Source: Paramacrobiotus metropolitanus (lineage: Eukaryota; Tardigrada; Eutardigrada; Parachela; Macrobiotidae). From it: a DNA stretch of 64,000 nt. The DNA is taken from positions 1,736,001-1,800,000 of the forward strand of contig NW_026570221.1 in assembly GCF_019649055.1 (NCBI RefSeq), in the 5' to 3' direction. The position numbers were made by a program, and so were the translations under genes. Below the pieces are notes generated by a model that worked only from the letters and a program-made list of their open reading frames with translations, was not told the DNA's origin and ran no database searches. Of the stretch, positions 43,600 through 53,560 are shown piece after piece (position 1 is the stretch's first letter; every line of letters starts with the position of its first letter).

Positions 43600-43719
43600 A
43601 TGAACCAAAAGACTTTACGAGCAAAAGGTCAATACTCCACGATTCTCACCGCAGGCAACCATCTTGAATAAGTAGCTGTCTGGCTTTGCCATTCTGACTT
43701 TACAACACAATCCAACACA

Positions 43720-45310
43720 TGAAGATTGGAGACACAAAGGTCACCGAAGATGAACTTGCTGAGCTTGGATTGGATGACCTTTCACTGAACGACAAGACTG
43801 TAGGTGATGACCTTTGGCAACTCCAATGGTCTCAGATGAATCAAATGAATCATATTTCACGGATGATGAAACGACGATGAATATGTCTTTCCAATCCGCG
43901 ATGAGACAAGCCGACCGTGCTGAAGGGATGACACCTTTCAAGGAAATACCCGAGCATCTCATTGAACGGACAAAAACAGGAAAGGTCATTAATGTGCGAC
44001 CACCGTCACCGAACAGTCCCACGTCAACTTTGAGGAGACGTGTCAGTGAATTGGAAAACGAACTTGAAGATAACGAACGTCAGGCGGACAAGCGGAAACA
44101 GGAATATCGAGAAAGACTGACGGCACTTGAGACCCGCCTGTTCGATCTGGAGCAGCAACAGGGTGACCTTCAAAGTGCCGCAGATGGTTGGAAAGTGAAA
44201 TACGAAAGGCAGAAGGAATTCGCTGACAAGTATCTGAAAATGGCAGATGACAGAGAAATGGAAGGTCACCTCGCAGTCAATGACCTTAATGAGAGTATGT
44301 CGGAAGAATCAGCTGAAAGGTCACGGCACCCAGCCGAATTGAAAGACGAGTGTGACTTACTGAAACAAAAGGTCACTGAAGCTGAAGCAAAAAGAGACGA
44401 TTATGCGACCAAACTCGCCGAAGCTACCCAGCGACTGTTAACAAACACTATTGAAGTGCTCAAGCTCAGGAATGATCTGAAGCTTCGAGATGAGAGTATC
44501 GGAACCCTCCAGAAGGAATCACAAGATCATCAGAGAAGAGCTGACGATGCCGTCAGGGTGGCTAAAGACTTGCGAGACCTTACAGCCACCGAAGGCGCAC
44601 GGTTGAGCAATGAAATAAGACAGATCATGGAAGAGAATAAGGTGTTGAAAGAAAAGATCGAGAAGGTCACCGAAGACAATACCGAGTTGAAAGGAGCCGC
44701 TAAGACAATTGCCGAACAAGGGTTAAGCTGGGAGCGAGAAGCACTCCGCTTAGACGTGTTGGTCACGGCACTCGAACGGAAAGATAAAGAATGGCAACAG
44801 ACAGTACACCAGAAGACACAGGAGATCATCAGACTCAATACGGAGCTGATCGACATGACCCAAACGGTAATGACAGGAGAAGATGAGGTCACCCAGACAA
44901 AAAACCAGCTGAAAGCAGCAGCTGAGGAATATACAAAATTGGAAAGAGAAGTGACCCAGTTGGCGGAACACATCAAAAAGGCAGAGAACAATACGGAGAA
45001 GATGATCTAGGAGAAGACCTTTCAACTTCACCAGCACATGCTAAAGGTCAGCCAAGAGAATCAGAATTTAAAAGTTGAGAAAGAGCAATCTGAGCTGAAA
45101 ATCAGACGTCTCGAAGACGAGAATAAAGCGCTCAATATGTCGAATAAGCACAAAGATGAACAGCTCCTGCAATACGGAGTCAAAACGGCAACGTTGGAAT
45201 CGCCCCCGCCCAGTTACAGTAAGGCACAGGAAACGGGCACGGGCAAAAGCTTCCATTTCGAAATGCCGCTACGAACAGGTACCGGCAAAGGAAGCGTTAA
45301 AACGGAGTAA
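43720..45310 (+). CDS. Coiled-coil ORF at the 5' end of the retroelement
   Basis: ATG 43720 begins MKIGDTKVTEDELAELGLDD. The frame shifts near 43805 into a long open stretch (43814-45010) that is almost entirely heptad-repeat coiled coil from about residue 75, rich in Glu, Lys, Gln and Arg. A single in-frame TAG at 45008-45010 interrupts it, and coiled coil resumes to 45310. No enzymatic motif is present. A structural pre-Gag or a Gag N-terminal oligomerisation region is plausible by position. Many of its KVT, EGH and ERS tripeptides are translations of the AGGTCA motif. Confidence 0.65.
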
Positions 45311-46364
45311 CGGCGAAAAGGTTAATGAGGACAAAGAGCAGCTGTCGGAAGGTTACCCGGATATGAGTCGAGGCGATCCTTCCCAGTTTCCCCCGCATAT
45401 TGAAACGAACGTATTCATTGACGAAGGGCGACGAGACAGACCCTCTAGCCGGCAAGAGCGTCCAAGGAAATCCCGCTATGCAAAGGCGAAGCGAAACCTA
45501 AACGATGATGAAAGCAGCGAAGAAGAAGAGGATCCGAGAGGGGGTTTCGCATTAGCAAAAGCACTTAACTCCATGGCACGGAAAACACCTCTCATGACCT
45601 TTGACGGCAGTCGTGATACCGTGAATGGTTGGACAGGACTGGTAAAAGACACCCAAAAAACGTACCAACTCACCGATAACCAGATTATGATCGAGATAGC
45701 CAGCGCGGTGAAAGGCCCTGCTAAAACCTGGTTCGAAAGCGAAAAGGACGTCGCATCAGAGGACGGAATCGAATATACGGTTACAGAATGGATGGATAAA
45801 TTCAAAGATGAATATGGCGACCGAGACGAAGAAGTCTTAGGCTTACGTGAGGCCTATGCAAGAAAATTCGAACTCGGAAAAGAATCGCTTGACCAGTATT
45901 ATCAGGCGATGATGCGGTTCAAAGCAAAAAGGATCATCACGGAAAAACAAGCGGTGGGCTTCTTAATCGAAGGATACAGAGGGGACAATGAACTCTACAA
46001 AGCCCTGCGTACACAAAAGTGCAGAACGCCAACCGACGTAAAGGACTTTTTCCGACATTGGGCAACGGGAGAAGAAAAGTACAAGGCGCCAAAAGGTCAA
46101 CGTAATCAGGAATACGTGACCATCCGCCAAGGCCAAGTTGAAAATGTACCACAACAAAGGATGGCAGCTGCACCAGTCCAACAGCCGGTGGGATACCGCG
46201 TGGAAACTCCGGTCAGAGAGGTCACCAAGGAAATGACCTTTATCGACAGCCAGACGGGACAGCCGATAACGTACGCAATGGTAGCGGCAATACAAGCAGC
46301 GGCTCAAGTGAGACCAATACCCCAACAGGTGATCCCACCGGTACCACAGAATGTGGCCCCTTGA
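45297..46364 (+). CDS. Gag capsid domain
   Basis: The frame in use starts somewhere around 45297, overlapping the preceding frame. After an acidic/basic linker (RNLNDDESSEEEEDPRGG) comes a retrotransposon Gag fold: LMTFDGSRDTVNGWTGLV, IASAVKGPAKTWFES, WMDKFKDEYGDRDEEV and ESLDQYYQAMMRFKAKR. This is the pattern of the Retrotrans_gag family, which forms the particle capsid. The C-terminal part is Pro/Gln-rich. It ends at TGA 46362-46364; the nucleocapsid frame (one base back) begins exactly there, so expression would need a shift at GGCCCCTTG. Confidence 0.85.
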   Translation, partial: LKRSNGEKVNEDKEQLSEGYPDMSRGDPSQFPPHIETNVFIDEGRRDRPSSRQERPRKSRYAKAKRNLNDDESSEEEEDPRGGFALAKALNSMARKTPLMTFDGSRDTVNGWTGLVKDTQKTYQLTDNQIMIEIASAVKGPAKTWFESEKDVASEDGIEYTVTEWMDKFKDEYGDRDEEVLGLREAYARKFELGKESLDQYYQAMMRFKAKRIITEKQAVGFLIEGYRGDNELYKALRTQKCRTPTDVKDFFRHWATGEEKYKAPKGQRNQEYVTIRQGQVENVPQQRMAAAPVQQPVGYRVETPVREVTKEMTFIDSQTGQPITYAMVAAIQAAAQVRPIPQQVIPPVPQNVAP

Positions 46365-47089
46365 ATGTTGGGGTACCACAACAAGGAGTGGGCAACGGAA
46401 ATTTCGGTGGAAACGGATACGGAAACGGAAACTGGAATGGAGGTCAAGGAAACTTCCAGAATCAAGTTCAAGGTCAAGGCTACTTCCAGCCGAACAGAGG
46501 AAACCAGAACAATTATCAGCAGCAACAAGGGTCACGGACAGAATTCAAGTTTCAATTGATTGACGGATGGGTGGCAAACGGAGTGCAGATGTGTCAGCAC
46601 TGCATGTACGGAAACCACCAGACGCAAGGGTGCAAATTCGCCAACAAACCACCAGAACAGAATCCGAACCTCTTTGCCTTCAGAGAATGGCAACGGCTTC
46701 GCGCCACGGGCGGCTGGCGTCAAGCGGTGGCAAACGGATACGACTTGATTACACAATGGTACCAGGCGAAGGCGAACTTCCAGAATCAGCAGGGAAATAG
46801 AAATGGTAATTACGGGAATGGAAATAGTGGTGGCCAGAATAACGGTGGCTACGGCCGTGGCGGATACCGCGGCGGCTTCAGAGGAAGTGGCAGAGGCTTC
46901 GGCCGCGGAAACAACCCAGGCGGCGGAAATGGAGGTGGCCAAGGAAACTACCAACAGGGTGGTGGCCAATACGATAACGCCGGAGGACAGAACCCTAACC
47001 CGGCAGACGATATCGGACAACAACAAGGAAATGTGCAGGGCGCGCAACAAGGTGGTGCGCCGGTTCAGGGAAACGGGCAAGATCAGTAG
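46361..47089 (+). CDS. Nucleocapsid-like protein with CCHC knuckle, Gly/Asn/Gln-rich
   Basis: It has no ATG of its own at the start, so it probably continues Gag. It contains CQHCMYGNHQTQGC, a C-x2-C-x4-H-x4-C zinc knuckle of the retroviral nucleocapsid type, flanked by Asn/Gly/Gln-rich and RGG-rich low-complexity stretches (GRGGYRGGFRG). Such regions bind and condense RNA. It ends at TAG 47087-47089; a different frame (open before 47092 and to 47892) continues the polyprotein. Confidence 0.8.
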   Translation: MNVGVPQQGVGNGNFGGNGYGNGNWNGGQGNFQNQVQGQGYFQPNRGNQNNYQQQQGSRTEFKFQLIDGWVANGVQMCQHCMYGNHQTQGCKFANKPPEQNPNLFAFREWQRLRATGGWRQAVANGYDLITQWYQAKANFQNQQGNRNGNYGNGNSGGQNNGGYGRGGYRGGFRGSGRGFGRGNNPGGGNGGGQGNYQQGGGQYDNAGGQNPNPADDIGQQQGNVQGAQQGGAPVQGNGQDQ

Positions 47090-47091
47090 GC

Positions 47092-47892
47092 GCCGGTGAG
47101 CCTACTGATCGCCCCGACCCTAAACCACCGGATAAAGGGGGAACGGAAAGGTCACCACTGCAGAATGGCACTGCAGTGAACGTGACCACTGCGACGGCTA
47201 TAGGGATGCCGTCAGTGCACAACGAAGGTGGACCGGCCATATGGATGCCGCAACCACAGGAAACGGCTATATGGATGCCGTCACAGCAAAGAAAAACGGC
47301 TATATCGATGCCGTCGACTCAAAAAGAATGTGAAACGGCTATATGGATGCCGTCACAGCAGCAAAAGGAACTGGTTATCGAGAAACCAGCACAAGCGGAC
47401 AAAAGGTCACCGCAGAATGGTACTGCGAGTGGAAACGCGCAACGGGACCAAAGGTCACCGCAGAATGGTACTGCGAGTGGAAATTGTCGTGACGGTAGCG
47501 CGACACTGCAAAAAGTGCAGCCAAGTGAAAGGTCACCGTATTGCAGCGAGGAAGTGTTAGCGCAACGATGCGCACAACGAAACGCGAAGATTCAACAGGC
47601 GCTGCTGAATCAAAGGTCATCACCGCAGAATGATACTGCGAGTGGAAATTGTCAACAAACAAAATGTAATTGCGAACCAGAAGAAGTGGACGATGAGCAA
47701 CATGCGAAATTCCGAAAATACTTGGCAGAAAATAACAAAACGAATAACCAAAGGTCACAACCCCAGAAAGAAGTCGTGAAAGGACAGCAACCGGACATAG
47801 AGCCACGTTGCAACTGTCGCGTAATGGAGACAGGATATACGGAAACGGAGATCCGACCAAGATTTGCAGTTGCTTGGAAGATAAAGACTTAA
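47092..47892 (+). CDS. Linker region with hairpin-forming coding repeats
   Basis: The frame is open from before 47092 to TAA 47890-47892. It encodes repeats (AIWMPSQQ type, five; RSPQNGTASGN type, three to four) that arise from two nucleotide repeat families. Cysteines occur in the C-terminal part (CNCEP, CNCRV). No domain is recognised. It links nucleocapsid and protease. Its frame is shifted relative to both neighbours. Confidence 0.55.
   Translation, partial: AGEPTDRPDPKPPDKGGTERSPLQNGTAVNVTTATAIGMPSVHNEGGPAIWMPQPQETAIWMPSQQRKTAISMPSTQKECETAIWMPSQQQKELVIEKPAQADKRSPQNGTASGNAQRDQRSPQNGTASGNCRDGSATLQKVQPSERSPYCSEEVLAQRCAQRNAKIQQALLNQRSSPQNDTASGNCQQTKCNCEPEEVDDEQHAKFRKYLAENNKTNNQRSQPQKEVVKGQQPDIEPRCNCRVMETGYTETEIRPRFAVAWKIKT
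47194..47355 (+). repeat. Five hairpin repeats, ACGGC...GCCGT
   Basis: Units at 47194, 47233, 47263, 47296 and 47335, consensus ACGGCTATATGGATGCCGT, separated by 9-20 bp. Each has 5-bp complementary arms (ACGGC, GCCGT). Confidence 0.85.
47402..47655 (+). repeat. AGGTCACC-hairpin composite repeats
   Basis: Units at 47402, 47450 and 47612 (and a variant at 47150) couple AAAGGTCACC to CGCAGAATGGTACTGCG, a stem with arms CGCAG and CTGCG, followed by AGTGGAAA. Confidence 0.8.
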
Positions 47893-48206
47893 AGCAGGAT
47901 GCCACAACGGGCAGTAAAGATGAAAGGTCACCTTCCGTGGGAAAGGTCTACGTGAATGGTCATGGAGCGAGTGCGAACGCTAAAGGTCACCGGGACAGCG
48001 TCGTGATAAAAGGTCAAGAAACAGACTTGACACTGCGAACAGCGCAGCAAAAGAATAGCAAACCGGCACAACAGAATTCCGACGATTCACTTGTAGATGC
48101 AATAACGCTGCAACGGAAGGAAATCTGGCGAAAAGTGGCCTACAGACCTAACGGGAATCACGGGATGTGAATACCCGTAACGCCAAAAGCGAAACAGAAA
48201 GCGGGA
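47893..48206 (+). CDS. Linker, in frame with the protease region
   Basis: The frame open from 47808 reads through KDERSPSVGKVYVNGHG and NAKGHRDSVVIKGQ to a single TGA at 48168-48170. It then continues in the same frame into the protease ORF. No domain. It shows the motif translated in two frames (ERS, KGH) within a few codons. Confidence 0.5.
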
Positions 48207-49559
48207 ATGTCACAAGAAGGTTACTGGGACATGCAAGAATTGCGAACACAACATGAGAGGAAAAGATTAGAAGAGTTGGTTACCGGGAAACCAACGAAAG
48301 GGTCACCGAACCCTGTCCCAGTATTCAACGTAGAAGAATATAAGAAGACATTCGCCGACGCGAATTACCCGCGAAATGCACCACCAAAAGATAAACCGTT
48401 AAACTATGGAGAAAAAGTTCCCATACAAAAGTTGTCAAGCGGCGGATTTGTCATAAAGCGCAACGAAAGGTCACAGGACTTAGCGCAAAAGGAACAAAAA
48501 GGACGGTCAAAAAAGATGGCGCAAACACAACAGAGTAGCGCAATTGAAAGGTCACGGGACTTATCACAGGCACCGCAAAAGGATGTCAACGACAAGTCAC
48601 CAGCCCGAACTGATGGAATGTCTTCGCAAATTGATCCGACGAAAACGAACAAGGAAGTGTCAGCAAAGGTGATCGACTGGATGACTCAAAAGGGATACAA
48701 TATAGTTACATATGAAAGGTCTCCAGACGAGATGAAAGATAGTGAAGCAGATGAACTGAAGAGAGCTGACCAGATAACAAGTGAAGTCATCGAGAAGTTG
48801 CGAGATAAAAGGAAAGATGAAAAGAAAGAAGCGCTGTATCAGACGATAATTGAAGTGACTAAAGGTCATATGACCAGCACAAAAGCAAACGAGCAAGTGC
48901 AGAATGCTGAAAAGGTCACCAGTGGTAAAATTGCTGCAGAGAAGCAAACAGATAAGAAAAAGCCGCAGAAATTTTACGATGTCCGAACTGACGTGCCACA
49001 CAGGATTGATAAGTTGAGCGAAATACTGAAAGGTCATAGCACTCCAGCAAAAGGACAAGTGCTTCCCGACACGGATCCTGGACCAGTATCGCTCATCCCT
49101 GTGAAATGTAAGATTCACACCCTGAAGATTCAAAACGGAAAATTGCCCAAGAGAATTGAAGCGTACACTCACGAAGTGAAAGTGGGAGACATAAAGGTCA
49201 ATGCAATGCTAGACACCGGCGCGGAGACGTCGCTGATCAGCAAACCGTTTTGTGAAAAGAATGGACTGCATATGCTCCCATTGCCACCAGACAGACTGGT
49301 GAAGATAAATGGAATTAGCGAAACGTCAGGATTCCTGGTGACGCACTACTGTGTAGCACCAGTGACCTTAAGGAAAAAGACTAGTGAGCATTCATTCTAC
49401 GTCCGACGGAAGTGTGACGACGTACAGGTGTTACTCGGATTTGACTTCCTGGAAAAGAAATTCGTACTGATGGATAACGAAGGCGAAGAAGAGAAAGAAG
49501 ATTACCCGAAACCAGTTGCTAAAGTACAAGTCGGAAAGGTCACCGAACTTGTAAAATAG
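48207..49559 (+). CDS. Retroelement aspartic protease with long N-terminal linker
   Basis: 450 codons. The first 310 are a charged, low-complexity linker dotted with ERS and KGH/KVT triplets. The C-terminal part holds the protease: VNAMLDTGAETSLIS (catalytic Asp-Thr-Gly) and VLLGFDFL (the hydrophobic-Gly motif preceding the C-terminal strand). Retropepsins mature Gag and Pol. The frame closes at TAG 49557-49559, and the same frame resumes immediately. Confidence 0.85.
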   Translation: MSQEGYWDMQELRTQHERKRLEELVTGKPTKGSPNPVPVFNVEEYKKTFADANYPRNAPPKDKPLNYGEKVPIQKLSSGGFVIKRNERSQDLAQKEQKGRSKKMAQTQQSSAIERSRDLSQAPQKDVNDKSPARTDGMSSQIDPTKTNKEVSAKVIDWMTQKGYNIVTYERSPDEMKDSEADELKRADQITSEVIEKLRDKRKDEKKEALYQTIIEVTKGHMTSTKANEQVQNAEKVTSGKIAAEKQTDKKKPQKFYDVRTDVPHRIDKLSEILKGHSTPAKGQVLPDTDPGPVSLIPVKCKIHTLKIQNGKLPKRIEAYTHEVKVGDIKVNAMLDTGAETSLISKPFCEKNGLHMLPLPPDRLVKINGISETSGFLVTHYCVAPVTLRKKTSEHSFYVRRKCDDVQVLLGFDFLEKKFVLMDNEGEEEKEDYPKPVAKVQVGKVTELVK

Positions 49560-50714
49560 ACGGGAAATGCTCAAACGGATAATAAAACGCTAATCCCAGT
49601 ACCAGAGGCACCGGGAAAAGAAAAGAAAAAGCTGGAGCAAAAAGAACTGTCGACATTCGAGCAGTTGAAAGTGATCCAGCAGGAAATTTAAAACACATTG
49701 AATCGGTCAATGCTGACACACAAGGGAAGAGAAAACGTCATCCCAGTACCAGAGGCACCGGGAATGACACAACAGAAAGAGTTGAAAGTGCATCAAGAAG
49801 AAATTGTCCCAGTACCAGAGGCACTGGAAACGAAAAATGAAAATGGAAATGTTGAAAAAGTTATCCCAGTACCAGAGGCACTGGGAACGAAAGATGAAAA
49901 GTCACCGGCGATACGAGTTGAGAACTTGGCACCAGAGCCGGATCCGAAAAACGTCAGCAAGACCTTTTCCGAACCACGATCTGCTACCCAAAATGAAAGG
50001 TCACCAGATAAAACTAAAGAAGAAGCAACAGAACGTGACTCTCATAAGGAACCCTTTTTCGAACCACACTCTGCTATCAATGACGAAAGGTCACCAACGC
50101 TTGAAGAGATAGCTGTCACACAGAAGGAAGCGACAGCTGCAGCGAAACAATCGCTCGTGCCTGGCACGGAGTGGGCAAAGCCGATCCCAGTACCGGAGGC
50201 CCTGGGAATAAAGACGGCTAAAGTGTGGAAGGATAAAAAGAGTGAAAGGTTAAGGGTACTGAAACGAATAGCCGAAGAGGAACAGATGTTTACAAGTGAA
50301 ATCCGCAACAAGGCGCTTGAGCAGTTAAAAAGCCACAGAACAGAAAAAGAACCGGAGGTCATCGGAATATCCTCTGAGGACAAAAGCGCGACTCCACAAG
50401 ATGCCACAGCACAGGAAGATGTTAACCCGCAAACAAGTCAAAGGACATTAACTCCAGAAGAACGAGCCGGGAGTTGTCACCACGGTTACTATGAGGATCC
50501 ATGCAGAGTACAGCCTCAATGGGAATGTGCTGAATATCGCGAGAATGCCTCTCAAGATGACCTTTCAGAGTGGCCCAGATGTAATGCCGCACTAGCAGAC
50601 CTAAAAGGTCAAGCTCAAAAGGAAGTAAAAAGCATCATGCGGACAAACGAAATGTGGAACCGCACATTGAACGGTATCACTGGAACAGATATCGGGCATG
50701 GTTATCAGGCATAA
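49560..50714 (+). CDS. Repeat-rich linker (PVPEA and FFEP repeats)
   Basis: In frame with the protease after TAG 49557, and interrupted once more by TAA 49689-49691. It encodes five IPVPEALG-type repeats, two EPRSA/EPHSA repeats and several NERSP triplets, with a mixed-charge composition and probable disorder. The frame ends at TAA 50712-50714, and a new frame (50654 on) carries the chain to RT. No domain is recognised. Confidence 0.5.
49594..50207 (+). repeat. Hairpin repeats CCCAGT-N9-ACTGGG, five copies
   Basis: Copies at 49595, 49742, 49808, 49866 and 50186 (partial sixth at 51469). The sequence TCCCAGTACCAGAGGCAC is nearly invariant, and the 3' arm varies (CCGGG, CTGGG). The best copy (49866) has perfect 6-bp arms. 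Confidence 0.85.
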
Positions 50715-51814
50715 AGAACTTCATAATGGGGAGAGGGAAATGGCTAGACCATTGGCAACAACGCGCGGATAACGAAATCCAAGATCCTTTTGACCCAGTA
50801 TCAACGAAACGGAAACTTGAGAGAAAGACAGAAGAAATGAATGAAGAAGTACAGTTGTGGGAAGAAGCAAGAATTGAATTATTTTGGGACTTCCGCGTTA
50901 ACCATATGTATAAAGGTCAAGTTAGAACGGTTATATTCCCAACAGGATTCGGGACATCAGTATACGAGTCAGTGGAAGTGTTCTGCAAAGCACTAAAAGA
51001 AGATGATTGGGACGTATTCGACAAATATTGGAAGAAATTCGAAGCAGAGATTCCTATATTTGATGTAAAGGAGATGAGAGAATTACAAGTAACCCGGAAA
51101 AAAAGGTTACCGGGGTTAATGCAAAAGAAAAAGGTAACCTTTGCACCAGATCCAGACGGTGTAGACTACCCAGGACGAAGTGGCGATACGTGGTGCATGT
51201 ACGAAACGATTCCAAGCGATGATTGGGTTACTGAAGAGCTGATGGCAAATTGTGTCTTCGTCGGTCCGAAACGACCTAAAGGTTACGAAACGGTTCAAAA
51301 AGAAACAGAGGAGGAAGAAACACAAAAGGAAACGGTTGAAGGCGGATCGAAGGAAACGGAAGAATCACGTACATCAGCTTTTAACATAGCACAAATGTCA
51401 ACAGACAGAGGAGAAATGTGGAGAAAATTTAAAGAGGAAGTGGAAAGGATATCGAATGAACAGCAAAACCCAGTACCTGAGGCAAAACCTGACGAAAGGT
51501 CATCCGAGAAAAATGAAGGGACTAAAAGGTCATTGTTGAGCCTCGAAGAAATTGACGAGTTGGAAGAGGCAAATCGTAACACAGAAAGGTCAAACTCAGA
51601 TTTGACAGAAAGGTCATTGACGAGAATACGGATAGCAAGGAGCCACCCGAGAATCGCCGCACGAAATGGAAAAAGGACAAAAGAAACGGGCAAACCTCTG
51701 CTCAAAAACCCGAAAGTGAAAAAACTTAGCGATTCGCGGGAAAATGAAAGTGACCTTTCATCCGAGGACAAAGGAGTTGATGAACGCCCACTCGAAAAGA
51801 CTGATAAAGGTTAA
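50654..51814 (+). CDS. Pol N-terminal region before RT, unknown
   Basis: 386 codons, partly structured (residues about 20-130, with aromatic-rich IKNFIMGRGKWLDHWQQR and WDVFDKYWKKF) and then charged and disordered with ERS triplets. It ends at TAA 51812-51814, after which the same frame continues into RT, so it is probably the pre-RT part of Pol. No family is recognised. Confidence 0.5.
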   Translation: MEPHIERYHWNRYRAWLSGIKNFIMGRGKWLDHWQQRADNEIQDPFDPVSTKRKLERKTEEMNEEVQLWEEARIELFWDFRVNHMYKGQVRTVIFPTGFGTSVYESVEVFCKALKEDDWDVFDKYWKKFEAEIPIFDVKEMRELQVTRKKRLPGLMQKKKVTFAPDPDGVDYPGRSGDTWCMYETIPSDDWVTEELMANCVFVGPKRPKGYETVQKETEEEETQKETVEGGSKETEESRTSAFNIAQMSTDRGEMWRKFKEEVERISNEQQNPVPEAKPDERSSEKNEGTKRSLLSLEEIDELEEANRNTERSNSDLTERSLTRIRIARSHPRIAARNGKRTKETGKPLLKNPKVKKLSDSRENESDLSSEDKGVDERPLEKTDKG

Positions 51815-53239
51815 GTTACCGCACAAGAATGCGAGAGCAGTAACTCAGACTCAGAGTGGACGAGTTCAAGCGATAACTCGACTACTTCGGAAGATTCGGG
51901 CGTGAATGACTTTTCGGAACAGGAAGACTTGCTGGACTTGGATGGAGATAATGAAGTTGATGAAGAGAAAGAACAACATATTAAGGTCGGAAGAATAAAA
52001 GTTCAACGAACAAGCCTATCAAAAGACGTGATTAGAGTTTATAGCGACCAACGGATAAAGCTAAAACCGTCAGTCTGTTCGCGTGTAAAGGTCAAGATGG
52101 GAAAATACGCGCCGGTTCAAACAAAGTTCATGTTTACTCCAATTATACAGGCTGAGTCCGATGTACAACCATTGGCAGGCGTGACGGACACAAAAGGGAA
52201 ACATTTCGAATTGGTGATTGCAAATCACAGTCATAAGTATTTGACGGTTAAAAAGAATCAACTTTTGGGGTATGTGGAGCCCTATGAACACATGGAAAGC
52301 GTAAAGGTCAACGCTGGCACGGTGAAGAACGTGCTTGACGACCCCGAAGTGGACGATGTAACGAAAGCGGAGTTGAAAAAGATAATTGGAAACTTGAAGT
52401 TGGGACCTGACCTTACGGAAGAACAAAAGAATGATGTGTATAACGCGTTCTGGGAATTTTGGAAAGTCTTACCGACTTCCAAGAAACCGTACGGCGATGT
52501 AAAAGGAATCACCCATGTGATTGACACGGGAGACGCAAGACCAGTAAAATGTAACCCGGCCAGAACGAGTTGGACAGGCCGCGAGTTCAAAACGAAGCAC
52601 ATTGAAGAGATGCTGGCGCAAGATGTAATCGAGCCATCAGATGCCGACTGGAGTTTTCTAGTTGTGCTCGCAGCTAAAAAGAATGGCGACGGAACAATGG
52701 GAACAAGATTTTGCGTCAATTATATAATGTTGAATAAACTAACGAAAAAGAATAATTATCCGTTACCGAATCCAGATGAATTGCTTGATGCGTGTGCAGG
52801 CAATAAATGCTACGGGAAAATGGACTTGCAAAGTGGATTTTGGCAGATCCCCATGGATCCAGCGTCAATTGACAAGACGACCTTTTTCACACAAGACGGA
52901 ATGTTCCGATTTAAAAGAATGCCATTCGGAGTCTGCAATGGACCAGCAACATTTCAGCTGTGCATGGATAAAGTACTTTCGAAGGCGAAAAGAAAGGGTT
53001 GCGTTTTCGGGTACATTGATGACGTTATCTTCGCTGGAAAGACTTTCATACCGAATATGAGGAACGTCTTACAGAGTTTGGTTGAAGCAGGGTTTACGAT
53101 TAAACCAACAAAATGTGAATTCGGAATGAGAGGAATGGGATTCCTGGGTCATATACTCAGCGAAGATGGAATCAGAATGGACCCCGAAAAGGTCACCGCA
53201 GTCTTGGAATTTAAAAGACCTCAAACAGAAAGGCAGTGA
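51815..53239 (+). CDS. Reverse transcriptase (Ty3/gypsy type)
   Basis: The frame is open from TAA 51812 to TGA 53237-53239; the first ATG-like start inside is 51902. RT blocks: HVIDTGDARPVKCNPAR, EMLAQDVIEPSDADWSFLVV, GTRFCVNYIMLNKLT, YGKMDLQSGFWQIPM, FKRMPFGVCNGPATFQ and FGYIDDVIFAG (catalytic YxDD), then MGFLGHILSEDG of the thumb. The order and the MPFGVCNGPATFQ box are diagnostic of Ty3/gypsy. The in-frame TGA falls just before RSFLGLANYYRKFI, which continues the same protein. Confidence 0.92.
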   Translation, partial: VTAQECESSNSDSEWTSSSDNSTTSEDSGVNDFSEQEDLLDLDGDNEVDEEKEQHIKVGRIKVQRTSLSKDVIRVYSDQRIKLKPSVCSRVKVKMGKYAPVQTKFMFTPIIQAESDVQPLAGVTDTKGKHFELVIANHSHKYLTVKKNQLLGYVEPYEHMESVKVNAGTVKNVLDDPEVDDVTKAELKKIIGNLKLGPDLTEEQKNDVYNAFWEFWKVLPTSKKPYGDVKGITHVIDTGDARPVKCNPARTSWTGREFKTKHIEEMLAQDVIEPSDADWSFLVVLAAKKNGDGTMGTRFCVNYIMLNKLTKKNNYPLPNPDELLDACAGNKCYGKMDLQSGFWQIPMDPASIDKTTFFTQDGMFRFKRMPFGVCNGPATFQLCMDKVLSKAKRKGCVFGYIDDVIFAGKTFIPNMRNVLQSLVEAGFTIKPTKCEFGMRGMGFLGHILSEDGIRMDPEKVTAVLEFKRPQTERQ

Positions 53240-53560
53240 AGGTCATTCCTGGGACTAGCGAATTACTATCGAAAGTTCATAATGGGATACGCGCAAAAGA
53301 CATGCCATTTGTACGAATTGCTGAGACAAGAAAAGCAAGTAAAAAAAGATTGGACAAAAGTGCACGAGGAGGAATTCAACAGTTTGAAACAACTGTTATG
53401 TGAAGGACCAGTACTGGCAAAGTTCGATCCGGCTAAACCGACAGTTATCGAATGTGACGCCAGCAAAGAGGGAATTGGAGCCGTGTTGTCACAAGATGGA
53501 CATCCAATTGCGTACGCGAGTCGCGTCTTACATGGAGCCGAGAAACTACGGCGTTACCGA
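53240..53560 (+). CDS. RT connection and RNase H start
   Basis: In frame with RT after TGA 53237. It contains RSFLGLANYYRKFI and the first RNase H acidic motif VIECDASKEGIGAVLSQ. A one-base shift near 53545-53560 moves the protein into the 53550-55472 frame. Confidence 0.85.

Noticed and set aside
43720-45310. Coiled-coil ORF as a host myosin or cytoskeletal gene
   Set aside because: It lies directly upstream of gag on the same strand and shares the AGGTCA density of the retroelement, so it is treated as part of it.
46355-46365. Gag to nucleocapsid junction as a canonical -1 slippery heptamer
   Set aside because: The sequence GGCCCCTTGA does not match X-XXY-YYZ; recoding remains possible but unsupported.
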